This document shows positions 1 through 11,400 of a stretch of DNA of 64,000 nucleotides, piece after piece. The position numbers and the translations under genes are program-made. The number at the start of each line of letters is the position of its first letter. The first letter of the stretch is position 1. A model generated the notes under the pieces. That model did not search any database. It was not told where the DNA came from and saw only the letters and a program-made list of their open reading frames with translations. Source of the stretch: Primulina eburnea (Eukaryota > Streptophyta > Magnoliopsida > Lamiales > Gesneriaceae); NCBI RefSeq assembly GCF_022965805.1, contig NC_133108.1:19108056-19172055 (forward strand), given 5' to 3'.

Positions 1-298
1 GGTGGTGACCAAGGGGCAGGCTTGGACTGAGCGGTGGGCTAAAACCCGAGGACCGCCCATGTTATTTTACGATTTTTATGCAAGTTCAAAATACTCTGAT
101 GTTATGTTTCATTTCAAGACTTTTGGAGCAAGTGTTTCTTTTTAGCAAATTTTATTGGTGATGTCGATTTCAAACATTTTTATTGACGAAGGATGTAGTG
201 ACGACCGTATTTGATTTCATTTCCGCATTCCTTTTAGTTTAAAAGAAAATTTTAAATTCTTCCACAAATTTTAAGTAGTAAGAGTACGATTCGTTACA
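1..298 (+). mobile_element. 5' LTR (3' end only) of coding-free element L1
   Basis: This stretch is nearly identical to 5291-5589, the end of the downstream LTR, and stops at the same ...TTACA terminus. It is followed at once by a primer-binding site, so it is the tail of the left LTR. The rest of this LTR lies outside the window, so the left target-site duplication cannot be read. Confidence 0.9.
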
Positions 299-300
299 GT

Positions 301-312
301 TGGTATCAGAGC
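301..312 (+). other. Primer-binding site of L1
   Basis: TGGTATCAGAGC lies two bases after the LTR end. It is the usual plant PBS complementary to the 3' end of initiator methionine tRNA and fixes the element's sense as the plus strand. Confidence 0.9.
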
Positions 313-2766
313 GGTGTTCTTGTAAAGGGTTATGCCTACTGTCAGTCGCAAGAAGCTCTCGAAGTCACACCTCAAGTCTGTAAGTTTTAAAGTTTTAAAG
401 TCTTTTAAGTAGTAAGCATGAAGTCATGATTTCGGCATGTGCATGTTTTAATTCTATCACCTGTATGTTTATACGACATACGTTTTGGAGTACGGGTTTG
501 CATATCGTTATGAGTTGAGAATGAATCTTTAAAATTTTTATGCATGATACGATATGAAATGAAAAATTATTTAATTTTCTTGCACACTGGTGTGGTAGAA
601 TTGGACATGAGTAAGAATTTTTCTTTTGGACATCAGGAAAAGTTATAAATGATTTGTCTATACTAATTTTTTGTTAGTAGTACTGATGATATACTCGTGA
701 GTCATAAGTTAAACTTGACAATTATGAAGGCTTTTGGGACTTGTAGATTTTCTAAGAAATTAATTATGATTTGTGATTGCTAGCTGAGTTGATTTTTGAG
801 AACTCCATGTAAGGATTAATGATTCGAAGACTATGATGATCTTTAGAAGTATAAAGACATAGAATTTATTAAGGTGTATGCTTTATCTAGATATATTTAA
901 GGATTAAATTACATGAATTGAGAATTTTAAGGACCTGAGTGCAAAGCAATATTCTAAGGGATTATTTTCGAATTTACCAAATTTTGGGATTGAATTTTTA
1001 GTTCAAGAATTTTAAGGTTAATGGGGTTAGGTTGAAAAATTTATGGGTATGAAGATGCAAATTTCAAAGAGTTGTAGGGCCAAAAATATAAATTTTGAGA
1101 ACTTTAAGGACCAAATTGCAAATTTCAAAATTTTTGAGGATTTAGTTCGAACTTTTAAAGAACACTTGAGTAAGATCAGTAGCTTTTCGAGGTTATGGAA
1201 TTGATTTTGGGTTTAATAAGCTTAATATTGTTGAATTTTATGTTACGAGAAATCTATAAGAGGGAATTTGGAACGTCAACAACTTATGGGTAAATGTGGA
1301 ATTTTTGAAACTAGGACAAATTGTATAATTTTCGAGGAAATTAAGAATTTATATGCTACAATTTTAAGAAATTGGGAGAACTAGTTTAGCGGTAAGTGAT
1401 AACTGAATGGTTTAAATGATAGGAATTTTAGAGGATTTAAGCTCAAAGGGATTATTAGAACCTTGAAGTATTTGGGTTACAATATTATAAGAAATGGTAA
1501 TCAAGGGAGTTGTAAGGTGAATTGATATTTGGCTAGAAAGTTAGGCGCTAGTGAATTAATGTTGCAACAAATTAAGAATTTAGAATGATAACGATTTGAG
1601 GTAAAGTTGCTCAATTAACTAAGTTATAAGGGTAGACAATGAGTTAGAAAAATTTTTGGGAACTTAAGATTGATGTGTTATAAGTTTTTATCAATGATCT
1701 TAACAGCTAGGACTATACTTTTGTTGGAGTTTGATTTTTTGTGAAAGTTGGGTATGATCGATGGTTAGGTTACTCGATAGATGTATGAAAAGATTGAAGT
1801 AGACATATGGTCTTGAGAATTTTTTTTTTTAAAATTTATTAAGAAAATTGGGAATAAGTGAATATGTGTGTTGGAATTATGTTATCCAAAACTATTTGGA
1901 CTGCGTAAGGTTGAATTTCAAATTTATGGGATATTTGCTCATACGGAAATTTTGGGTGAAATAAAAACTAAGGGAATTATTGGTGTTCAACATAAGTTAT
2001 CAATGAATGAATATTAAGATTTTTATTAAGTAAGAAATCTAAAAGCTTGATATGGGGATTCTAGAATTCTATGGGTTATAAGTGGAGTTGATATATTAGA
2101 GTTAGTCCATCATTAACAAAGGAAACTTATTAAGTTTTATACACTAGAATTAATTGAGTATTGAGGATAAGTCTAAGTGGAACATTCGTTCCAATGAAGA
2201 AGGTCCAAGTGTCTTAGGCCTCAACTATATTGTAATCGTGAAGAAAAATATTTTGAGCATGTGATTGATGCTAGAAAGGTTTTATTATTTAAGTAGAAGA
2301 TCAACATTGTGTATGTTGAGTTTTATGGATTTTGTTACTCGAAATTAAAGGTGGGCAAAAATTTTATATTTGGGAAGATCTTGTAAATAGCTAAGTTACG
2401 TAAGTTTGGTGTCGTAAGAAAAGATCCGATTCAAGGATTGTAGGCCAATATTATTATGGGGTTAAGATAAAGTTTAACTTTTAAGTGTATTGTTGAGGAT
2501 AGAAGTTGATCAGTAACCTTTGGTGCTAAGAGTTCTTAAGTTGAACTGTATAAATGCTAATGTAATAGGTCGTTGACATTACAGGTACAACATAAAGAAA
2601 GTAAGATACGATAAGTTTGAACCTCCTAGGGTTGAAGAGACGTAAGGACAACATAAGACTTAATTTATCAGAGTAGCGCAGCGGTAGCGTGGGTTGTTGG
2701 GATACTAGAATTAAGAATCTAATTTTTGGATTATCGAGGATAAGCGAATTTCGGGGACGAAATTCA
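313..2766 (+). mobile_element. L1 internal region, no coding capacity
   Basis: About 2.45 kb of AT-rich sequence between PBS and polypurine tract. I find no reading frame above 60 codons in either strand and no gag, protease, RT or integrase motif. Positions from about 815 on align with 26644-27880, 28375-28486 and 30656-31090 of element LB, so it is a conserved family body and not random decay of one copy. The format is that of a large retrotransposon derivative (LARD-like), which must use enzymes supplied in trans. After the PBS, TCTGTAAGT (376-384) resembles a splice donor and also occurs in element G. Confidence 0.8.
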
Positions 2767-2783
2767 AATTAAGGGGGATAGAT
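2767..2783 (+). other. Polypurine tract of L1
   Basis: Purine-rich AAGGGGGATAGA follows the text GGGGACGAAATTC, the usual end of Tekay/Del-type Gypsy internal regions, and directly precedes the TGTGACGTCC start of the 3' LTR. Confidence 0.8.
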
Positions 2784-4247
2784 TGTGACGTCCCGAAAAT
2801 TTGAGGTCTACATGAACCACATGTGTGCAACTCATTAAATTCCTTATGTATTTTTATTAAATGGTTTTAATGCATGTTTATTTCATTAATTTGTGTTTTA
2901 ATTCATTATTTATTTATTTGCATCATTTTAAATTAACTATGCTTATGCGATGCACGTTAAAATGCTTTCTTCAAGTTTCATGTTTCAGGCGATTATTCGA
3001 GGCGGGATCGAGAAAGAGACCCGGTGACGATCTTTGGCAATTTTAAAAGACGGTATTTTATTTTTAGTGGAGTGGGGCATTTTAAATAATTTATCTAGTT
3101 TTAGTAATTTAAAAGCCTAATTTGACTATTAGGAGATTTTGGAGACTTTAAAGTTTTAAGGAATTGTCTCTTGTGCACTTTATTTCAATCACACGATTTT
3201 TATTTAAAGTTAGTAGTGAGTTAATGCCTTGATTGGTTGTTAATTAGTAATTAAGTAAATTATTGTCCCTAATTAACACCCTAATCTCCTACCCACTACA
3301 CAAAACGCACGCACACACACACTTTACACACACCACTCACGACACTCAAGCATGCACACACACAATTTTATTTCTCTCTTCATTTCATTCTTTTAAAAGA
3401 AAACCTAGGGTTCTTGAGAAGCATATCAGCCGCCCCCTCCCTTTAATTTCCCGCAAGGTTTTGTTGCATTTTATTCAAAGAAATCGGTGCCACGTTCGTC
3501 CCGGATCAAGCCTCGCTCCATCTCCGCTTCGGTGTCGTCGTTACGGTATCTTTTAATATCAAGGCACGTATATTCTGTTTTTTCTGCATCGATCTTGTCA
3601 TAGTATGCGTTGGGTTATTTTTATGCATGAAAACTCATGTCTGACGTTCGTCGTTTGAGCGGAAAATGGTTTGAATGCGTTTGAAATATTTTTTACATCT
3701 GAAATCTCGTAACTTACTGTTCTGTTGAAAACTGCGATTTTTCTGTCGGGATTTTGAGAAAACTTTCAACTAGAAAATTGTAGAACTTTTCGATGCCTTC
3801 GATTTGATATAAAATTTGAGATTTTTGGATGACAATTGAGTGAGTTATGATGTTTTTCGTGGGACTGCTCAAACTGCGACTTTTACGAAAGTTGTGTTCT
3901 TGAAGTTATTTGTTGCAGGCTTCGTTGGAAATCGACGGGTGATTGTTGCTGCGTCTAGGTATGATCTGTATGATGTTGGGTCGTTATTTATCATGTCGTT
4001 CGGTGTTGATAGGCACTAGAATGCACAAGAAGTCGTAGGAACCAATTGGTGTCAATTGCCGCGTTTTCCTCAAATTGTATGTATCGTAGGGGAACGTCGT
4101 TGTTTGGGTGTTCGTACGAGTTTAGATCGATGTTATGGTGTCTTAGGATGGTCTCAAGGTGTTTAATTCCGTTCCATTAGTCGTTCGATTGGGAGAATAG
4201 ATATTGTGTGAGTTTTTCCTCGCAGGTTCAGAAAATCGAGGCCACAC

Positions 4248-4497
4248 GGACCCCAACATGGACCCTGGCACGGGGTCCGTGCCCCTGTTTCCCTCGAAGT
4301 GTCTTTTTCCAGAGACTAGACAGACCCCTACACGGACCCTTACACGGGGTCCGTGCCTTTGTTTCTTTCGCGGTGCCGAATTCCCGAGGCTCCACGGACC
4401 CCAACACGGACCTAGGCACGGGGTCGGTGCCCCTCCTCCTTTTCGATGTCTTCTTGCAGAGTCTAGACGGACCCAGGCACGGGGTCTGTGTCCTTCG
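4248..4497 (+). repeat. GC-rich hairpin block 1 of L1 LTR
   Basis: Three and a half diverged units of about 75 bp, each with CACGGACCC on the left and ACGGGGTCCGTG on the right, which can pair. The block stands out from the AT-rich LTR. The equivalent block occurs in E (24929-25103) and LB (33098-33225) at the same relative place. Confidence 0.8.
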
Positions 4498-4836
4498 TTT
4501 TTGGAAAAAATAATTTAGTATGCTTTGAGGTTAGACGTCATGGTTTCGTGCAAGGATTATCAAGGTCGCGTCATAGGAAATTTTAGAATGTCCTAAGTAA
4601 TGATTGAACTCGAGAGTAAGTATGATTTCTACGTTAAGTTATGCAAGTTAAGTATGCAATTTCATGTTAGTGTGTGCAGCAACGGCCCCAGTCGAAGTCC
4701 AACGAATCCCTCAACGCCAAGTAAGTATGTAGGACGTGCAAAGAAAATATTTTGAGTTTTTGAGGTATGCTAAATGTCTTGTGACCAAATTATGAATGGG
4801 TTTGGAAGTCGGTGAACGTGGCCGAGGACCTCTCCG

Positions 4837-4926
4837 CCCCGTTAAATTATGAACGGGTTAGATCGTGGTTGGAAAGCGTTAAATTATGAACGGGGACCAA
4901 CCAGTCCGTTAAATTATGAACGGGGA
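4837..4926 (+). repeat. Hairpin block 2 of L1 LTR
   Basis: Three copies of GTTAAATTATGAACGG spaced 30-45 bp. The first reads CCCGTT-AAATTATG-AACGGG, a 6-bp stem with an 8-nt loop. Matching arrays lie at 25415-25530 and 33572-33726. Confidence 0.8.
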
Positions 4927-5606
4927 TCTCATGTATGCGGCAGTGGATACGTCCCTGTCAGCCCAGTACTGTGGTGTGTCTGATCAGGCGTTTATTATGT
5001 ATGAGTCACTTGCTTTGAAACATCCTCTACGCAAAAAATGATGAAGTTATGTATGTGCAAGTATGTTCAAGTATGCAGCATGTTTATGAAAAGTTTAAGT
5101 TATGGCACGTCGAAGTATGTATGTACGTATGTTCAAGTTTTAATACGCAAGTTCAAGTTTCAAGTTATGTATGTCCTATTTTAAAGTTGCATGTGATTTT
5201 ATTATGTAGTACTCGTTATTCCAGTTTATACGTGTTGAGTCTTTAGACTCACTAGACTTGATCGATGCAGGTGACTATGTTGAGGAGACAGGAGGTGGTG
5301 ACCAAGGGGCAGGCTTGGACTGAGCGGCGGGCTAAACCCGAGGACTGCCCATGTTATTTTACGATTTTTATGCAAGTTCAAAATACTCTGATGTTATGTT
5401 TCATTTCAAGACTTTTGGAGCAAGTGTTTCTTTTTAGCAAATTTTATTGGTGATGTCGATTTCAAACATTTTATTGACGAAGGATGTAGTAACGACCGTA
5501 TTTGATTTCATTTCCGCATTCCTTTTAGTTTAAAAGAAAATTTTAAATTCTTCCGCAAATTTTAAGTAGTAAGAGTACGGTTCGTTACAGTACCAGTAAA
5601 CACCCA

Positions 5607-5712
5607 TGCTGCAGCGCAGCGCCGCAGCTTTGCTGGTATGCTGTAGAGCAGCGCCTAGGCGCCAGACTGGCGCTGCAGCGCTGCACTGCAGTGCCTAGGC
5701 GCTGCTTCAGGC
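5607..5712 (+). repeat. Palindrome-rich GC block in LTR R
   Basis: Dense overlapping GCAGCGC/GCGCTGC words and a perfect 12-bp palindrome GCGCCTAGGCGC near 5646-5657. The related GTGCCTAGGCGC follows at 5691-5702. It occupies the place of hairpin block 1 in the other LTRs but has unrelated sequence. Confidence 0.75.
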
Positions 5713-6212
5713 GGATTTTAGGCTTCTAATTTAGTTGCTCTTGCTTCTTTTGGGTACTATTAAGTGGTTATGTCCTAGTATACTAAAAGTTAATTTAGAT
5801 GTTATGAAGTTCGATTGGGGAACGTTGAACTATGTTTTAGGCAAGGTCTGTGCCTTCTATTGTGTGTGGAAATTCATACTTCTTGGCAAGATTTGTTTCG
5901 GGGTTGAGTCGGGGGTTAGCATGTTGTTTATCACGGTCAAGTCCCGAGCATTTCTTGGAGGTCATAAGTTATTAAGTCAATAGGTGATGCATTGTTAGGC
6001 ATGATTAAGTTGTGGAATTTAAAGTTCATGGTTGCGTGTTAGCATGTGCAGCAAGGACCCGAGCGAGATCCAACGAATCTCTCAACACCATGTAAGTATG
6101 ATCGACGTGCAAAAGAAAATATTTTAAGCTTTTGAGGTATGCTAAATGTCTTATGACCAATTATGAACGGGTTTGAAAATCGGTGAACGTGGCCGAGGAC
6201 CTCGCCACCCCG

Positions 6213-6298
6213 ATAAAGCATGACCGGGTTTAGATCAGGATTGGAAAGCGGTAAAGCATGAGTAGAGACCAATCCACCTGGTAAAGCATGTCTGGGGG
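6213..6298 (+). repeat. Degenerate hairpin block 2 in LTR R
   Basis: Three TAAAGCATG-centred units. The first, CCCGAT-AAAGCATG-ACCGGG, keeps only a 4-bp stem; the third has GGTAAAGCATGTCTGG. The loop word matches element E, not L1. Confidence 0.6.
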
Positions 6299-6949
6299 TC
6301 TCATGTATGTGGTAGTGGAGTTTCCCTGCCAGCCCAGTACTGTGGTTTAGTCTGATCAGGCACATTTATATATGGGTCACTTGCTTTGAAACATATCTCT
6401 TCGCAAAATGATGAAGTTCATGTATGTTCAAGTATGTATGATTCATGCATGTTTAAAAAAAGTTTTACGTTGATGACACGTCTATGTGATGTACGTATGT
6501 TCAAGCTTTTGTATGCATGTTCAAGTTTCAAGCATGTACGCTCTATTTAAAGATGCATGTGGTTTTATTACGTATTACTTGTTATTTCCAATTTATACAT
6601 GTTGAGTCTTTAGATTTACTAGACTTGATCGATGCAGGTGAGGATGACTTTGAGGAAACGAGGGGTGGGGACCAATGAGCCGGCTTGGACTGAGCATGAG
6701 GCTAAACTCGAGGATCGCCCATGTTTTTAAAGAATTTATGCAATGTTTCAAATACGCTGATTCCACGTCATTGTTTACGATATTTAAACAATTATTTTCC
6801 TTAGCAAACTTTATTGATGATCTTTTTATTGCAAACGCTTTGGATGAACAATTAGTTGATGACCGCAATTTGAAAATTTATTTGGTATTTAAGAAATTTT
6901 TTAATTTTTCCGCAATTTTTTAAAGTAGATAAAAGTACGGTACGTTACA

Positions 6950-7588
6950 TTACGTGTTCATATGTATTGAATTTGTTTGTTTTTATATTGTATAAAAAAA
7001 CTTACAAAATATTTCTTAAGTTAATTACTTAAAAAGTTCAACTATTTTTACAATTATTTAAACGTAACGATGAATAAATTAATAATTTATAGATAAATAT
7101 TAGATGAAATAAAAAGAATTGTTATAAAGAAGATAATAAGGAATATTCTAAGAACATATTTACTGGCATAAAAAAGAGAAATTGCACTATTTTGATATAA
7201 AAATCTGTGTTAAAATAGAGTTCGATATTGGAATTAGTATTGCGGAGCCATACAAAACTCGTGAAGAAAAAGAATTGTTTTTTTTGGTTCAAAATTGAAT
7301 TCTATACTAAATAATACATGAAAATGGATTTTTTAATTAGTTGTCCTTAAATAATATGATGATAAATGCTCCCATATAATATCCAAATATTATAACCAAG
7401 CATTACTTTCTTGTTTGGAATGGAGTTTCCCATGCATCATTTGGTCACTCATTAAAACATGTATCTATAATCTTTTCACTAGAGTCGCTCAACAACATTG
7501 CCTTGATCCAACAAGAATCCACATCACCAAGTTGGCCAAACCTCCAAATATATTAAACAAACCAAGAATTTTCGAAATTCCCGAACTC
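6950..7588. other. Intergenic DNA and 3' flank of the MLO gene
   Basis: AT-rich, no repeat structure or credible frame recognised. The part nearest 7588 should hold the 3' UTR and poly(A) site of the minus-strand MLO gene; I cannot place the site. Confidence 0.5.
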
Positions 7589-8429
7589 TTATGGACCGTT
7601 TGAAGGTTGAATTTCAGCAGGCGGTGTTGTTTCCTTGCGTCCAATGCCAACCATCTGTAATGACCTCACAGCAGAACCATCAGTCGACCCAGCTTGAGTC
7701 GAGCCATCAATTGCAGCCTTCAACCCTTTTCTTTTCTTGGCTTTCTGTGCCCAACCAACAAGCCCAGCTTGCACGTGCTCGTCAAATATCGATTTCTTGA
7801 AATGGGTTCCCATCTGTGTCGCAAGAACAAGAGAGTCGAGGCACAATCTCAGTTCCAGATTATCAAATGAAATTATACCATCGGAGAAAATGTAGAAAAA
7901 GCTCTTACCTGTGTAACAAGGGCGTAGAGTGGTAGAGTACTGTAGCTGCAGAGTATCTGAATGAACACACTTAAATGACAAAGAAAAGGAATAAGGTTTG
8001 GAATGTCAAACATACTTCAGACGCATCACAAAACCAGAAGCCACAAAGTAATAGGAGTCTTTACCCGATAATGAGCCTAGGAACAATGTAGCGGACTTGT
8101 CCCATTATACAGGAATCAAAACCAAATTGAACCTAGAGGCAACGAAGATTTCGGCGTTTTTTATGTGACAAACAATTTAACTTTCCATTCTAAAATTGAG
8201 TTCATGAAAATAAACGTACCCATATCCAGAAGAAGAAAGCAATCTCAAAAGCATTTTGAAAGAGAATAAAATGAATTAAGAAAAGGACCAAATGAGGCCG
8301 GCGGAACCAAAAGTGATCATCGGATGGTTGCACAACCAAATCGCCTTCAATGGCTACGTGTTTCTCAGCTACCTCGTGAGCCAACTGGGATATAATATGC
8401 TCTAGCTTGGTCCCAACAGCCAGTAGAAG
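7589..8429 (-). CDS. MLO: MLO exons 11-14 (TM5/6/7 and C-terminal tail)
   Basis: Exon 11 (210 nt) is the family hallmark: LLLAVGTKLEHI, AHEVAEKHVAIEGDLVV, PSDDHFWF, then FILFQNAFEIAFFFWIW. Exon 12 gives VQFGFDSCIMGQVRYIVPRL, exon 13 the TM7 segment ending YALVTQ, exon 14 starts MGTHFKKSIFDEHV and runs to the stop. The tail holds the candidate calmodulin-binding helix around GWAQKAKKRKG and is about 55 residues beyond GLVGW, a little short for the family. Introns 11-13 are compact (87, 95, 95 bp), unlike the 9.2-kb intron just upstream. Confidence 0.93.
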
Positions 8430-11400
8430 CTGTAACATAAGGGGTCATGAGTGTGGATTTAATTTGATGTGCTAGTAAGCGTGAATTCCATTAAATGAAC
8501 CAAAATCAAGGATGCGGTAATATAGTAATCCCTCTGTCCCGTTTACAAGTCATCATTCTGCACTGAAACAAGTTCTAGGGATAGCTGAAAACAAAAGCAA
8601 AAACTTTCGATTTTGTTTAAATTTCAACAATCAATTAATCAACACTAGTTGGAAATAGAATGTGCCAAATCATTCATTTGACAGAAAGGACTGCCAAAAT
8701 TTTTCTCAAAAATCATGTTCAACATATTTATAAACATGATAAATAATATGCAGAAGTATATCGAGCCGGCCATAATAAATTTTCAAATTTCTCTGCTTTT
8801 CCTCCAATTGACGCATTCTAAACACTCCAACACTCTCTGTAGATGGTGTATTTTTTTTTTGAGGTGTGTGCTTAAGGACCTCAATCATCCCTATTTATAG
8901 GTGTTTCTCATACCATCGATGAGTTTATCGGGAGCCCCAGAGTCAAAAGAAGAGGCGCATGCGTGCCTCAATTTTCTAAAGTTGAGGCGGTGCATATGCC
9001 GTTTTTCAAAATTGTAGGCTATAACCGTCGTCATTTTCTACACGTTTTTCCTTATTTCTGATATGGGTCATTTACTTACATTATCCCACTTGACCCATAT
9101 ATCTCGTTTACCATATGAGAAAATAAAATACATGAATCATGGCAATAAGTCATCTAAAAAACGATTATTATCTTCAATGTATCACAATGTATTATATCTC
9201 TCAAATCTACATAACTTAATAAATAAACCCTATGTTTATTCGAGGTCCAACTTTATTGATATTTCTCGAATCAATGAATATGTACACAATAAATATGAGA
9301 AAATATCACATCATCATAATTTCATTAATTTGTTTTTAAAACAAAATTACATTAAGGAACCAAGTCTTATTTTTCTGTATGATCCTTAAATTTCAATAGT
9401 GGCATGCCTTTAGTCAAAGGTTATGCAATTATCAATTCAGTGTGCTCAATAAGTAACTTCTTATCTTAACATGTTCTCGTATGGCTAAATATTTAATGTC
9501 GATGTGTTTGCTTCGACTACCACTTTTGTTGTTTTGAGCCATAAAAACAACAGGTGAATTGTCACAATATATATTTAATGGCTTAGATATAGAATCCATA
9601 ATTCAAAGCATCGAAATTAAACTCTTCAACTATATACAATGTGAGGTTGTCTCAAAACAAGATACGAACTCAGCTTCCACAGTGGAAGTAGCAGTCAATG
9701 TCTGCTTTGCACTCCTCCCAGATACAGCTCCACCAGCTAGCATGAAAATATATCCTGAAGTGGATTTTTGTGAATCAATGCAGCCAGCATAGTCTGAATC
9801 AAAGTAGCAAATTACTTCCAAATTCTCAGTTCGTCTGAACATAAGCATATAATCTTTTGTCCCTTGAAGTTACCTCATCACTTTCTTTGCAGCTTTCCAA
9901 TGGTCTAAACCTGGATTACTCTGATACCTTCTCAACATCTCAACAACAAATTCAATGTCAGGTCTAGTGCAAACATGGGCATACATCAAGCTTCTGACAG
10001 CAGAAGCATAAGGAATGTTTTTCATTTGTTCCCGTTCTAGATCATTCTTTGGACATTGGCTTAAATTGAACTTATCTTCTTTCACAATGGGAGCTATACT
10101 TGGTGAACAATCTTTTATCTGATAACTCTTTTAAACTTTGTTGATATAGGTTTCTGACGCAGACCTAGAATACCTCTAATTCGGTCTCTATGTATCTTAA
10201 TGCCAATGACATAAGATGCATCGCCCATATCCTTCATATCAAAGTTTTTAGAGAGAAATTGTTTCAACTCATATAACAAACCCTTGTCATTGGTTGCAAG
10301 TGATATATCATCCAGATGTAGAACAAGGAAACAAATCTTGCTCCCACTGACCTTCTGTTATATATATTGATCCATAATGTTTTCTACAAATCCGAACAAA
10401 GAGATAACATCATGAAATTTTAAATACCATTGACGAGAAGCTTGCTTCAATCCATATATAGATTTCATAAGCTTACATACCAAGTGCTCACCATTACTAG
10501 AGAAGAATCCTTCAAGTTGTTTTATATAAACCTCTTCCTCTAGTTCTCCGTTGAGAAAAGTTGTTTTTACGTCCATTTGTAGTAAATCTACGTCAAAATG
10601 TGCAACTAATGCTAGAATGATACGGAGATAATCTTTCTTAGATACTGGAGAAAAAATCTCCTTAGAGTCGATTCCTTCCTGCTGAGTGAATCCTTTATCT
10701 ACGAGTCTTGCTTTATATCTTTCAATGTTGTCTCATGAGTCTTTATTTGTTTTGAAGACCCATTTACATCCAATGTTTTTACACCATCAGGCAACTGAAC
10801 AAGATCCCAGACTACATTAGATGTCATAGAATTTATCTCTTCTTTCACAGCATTAAACCATAATTTTGACTCATTATAACTCATGGCTTGTAAAAACGTT
10901 TCAGGATCATTTTCGACTCCAATGTTAAAATCCGATTTTTGTAAATACACAATATAATCACCAGATATAGCTGATCTTTTTATTTTATTAGATCTCCTTA
11001 GATTGTTTTGTTGATCAACAATTTCTTGTTGTTCTTCATTAACAACTTGATCTATGGGATTTTTTCATCAGCGATTTGTGAAATTTCAATAATTGGTTGT
11101 CTGACACCCGTTTGACCATGAAGGGTGTGAATAACGACCAATCGATCATTTGAATAGGAGGGCTGTGAATTAATTTGATCTTTCTCAATAACTATGTCAT
11201 TTGAATGAGCACACCCACTAATCAAATCATTCTCAAGAAATTTTGCATTTCTTGATTCCACAATTCTACTGTTGTGAGATGGAAAATAGAATCTGTACCC
11301 TTTGGATTTTTCTGCATATCCGATGAAATATCCACTTATAGTTCTTGGATCCAGTTTCTTTTCATGTGGGTTGTAAACTCTTATTTCTGAAAGACAACAC

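Larger units (their letters stand above)
2784..5589 (+). mobile_element. 3' LTR of L1 (2.8 kb)
   Basis: Runs from TGTGACGTCCCG to TTCGTTACA, 2806 bp. Its last 300 bp match 1-298. Module order is shared with the LTRs of LB, E and more distantly G: a TTATTCGAGGCGGGATCGAG block (2993), a CA-rich tract (3300-3365), a GGCACGTATATTCTG block (3562), a first GC-rich hairpin block (4248-4497), a donor-like CAAGTAAGTATG (4719), a second hairpin block (4837-4926), then TTTAGACTCACTAGACTTGA followed by TGCAGGTGA (5241-5275). Short reading frames inside it are not credible genes. Confidence 0.85.
5590..6949 (+). mobile_element. Truncated related LTR (R)
   Basis: The right 1.36 kb of another Gypsy-type LTR. 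It shows the same downstream modules as L1: GCAGC..CCAACGAATCTCTCAAC near 6048, donor-like ATGTAAGTATGA (6090), hairpin block 2, TTTAGATTTACTAGACTTGA (6609) and a final GTACGGTACGTTACA. Its left part is missing at the junction with L1, so L1 probably inserted into or beside it. No internal region follows. Confidence 0.65.

Noticed and set aside
4204..4518. Overlapping 101- and 104-codon frames in the L1 LTR
   Set aside because: Open only because the GC-rich hairpin units lack stop words; both frames are equally open and neither has a domain.
9063..9389. 108-codon plus-strand frame next to the Copia LTR
   Set aside because: Antisense to the Copia internal tail, no domain, low-complexity Asn/His/Tyr composition from AT-rich DNA.
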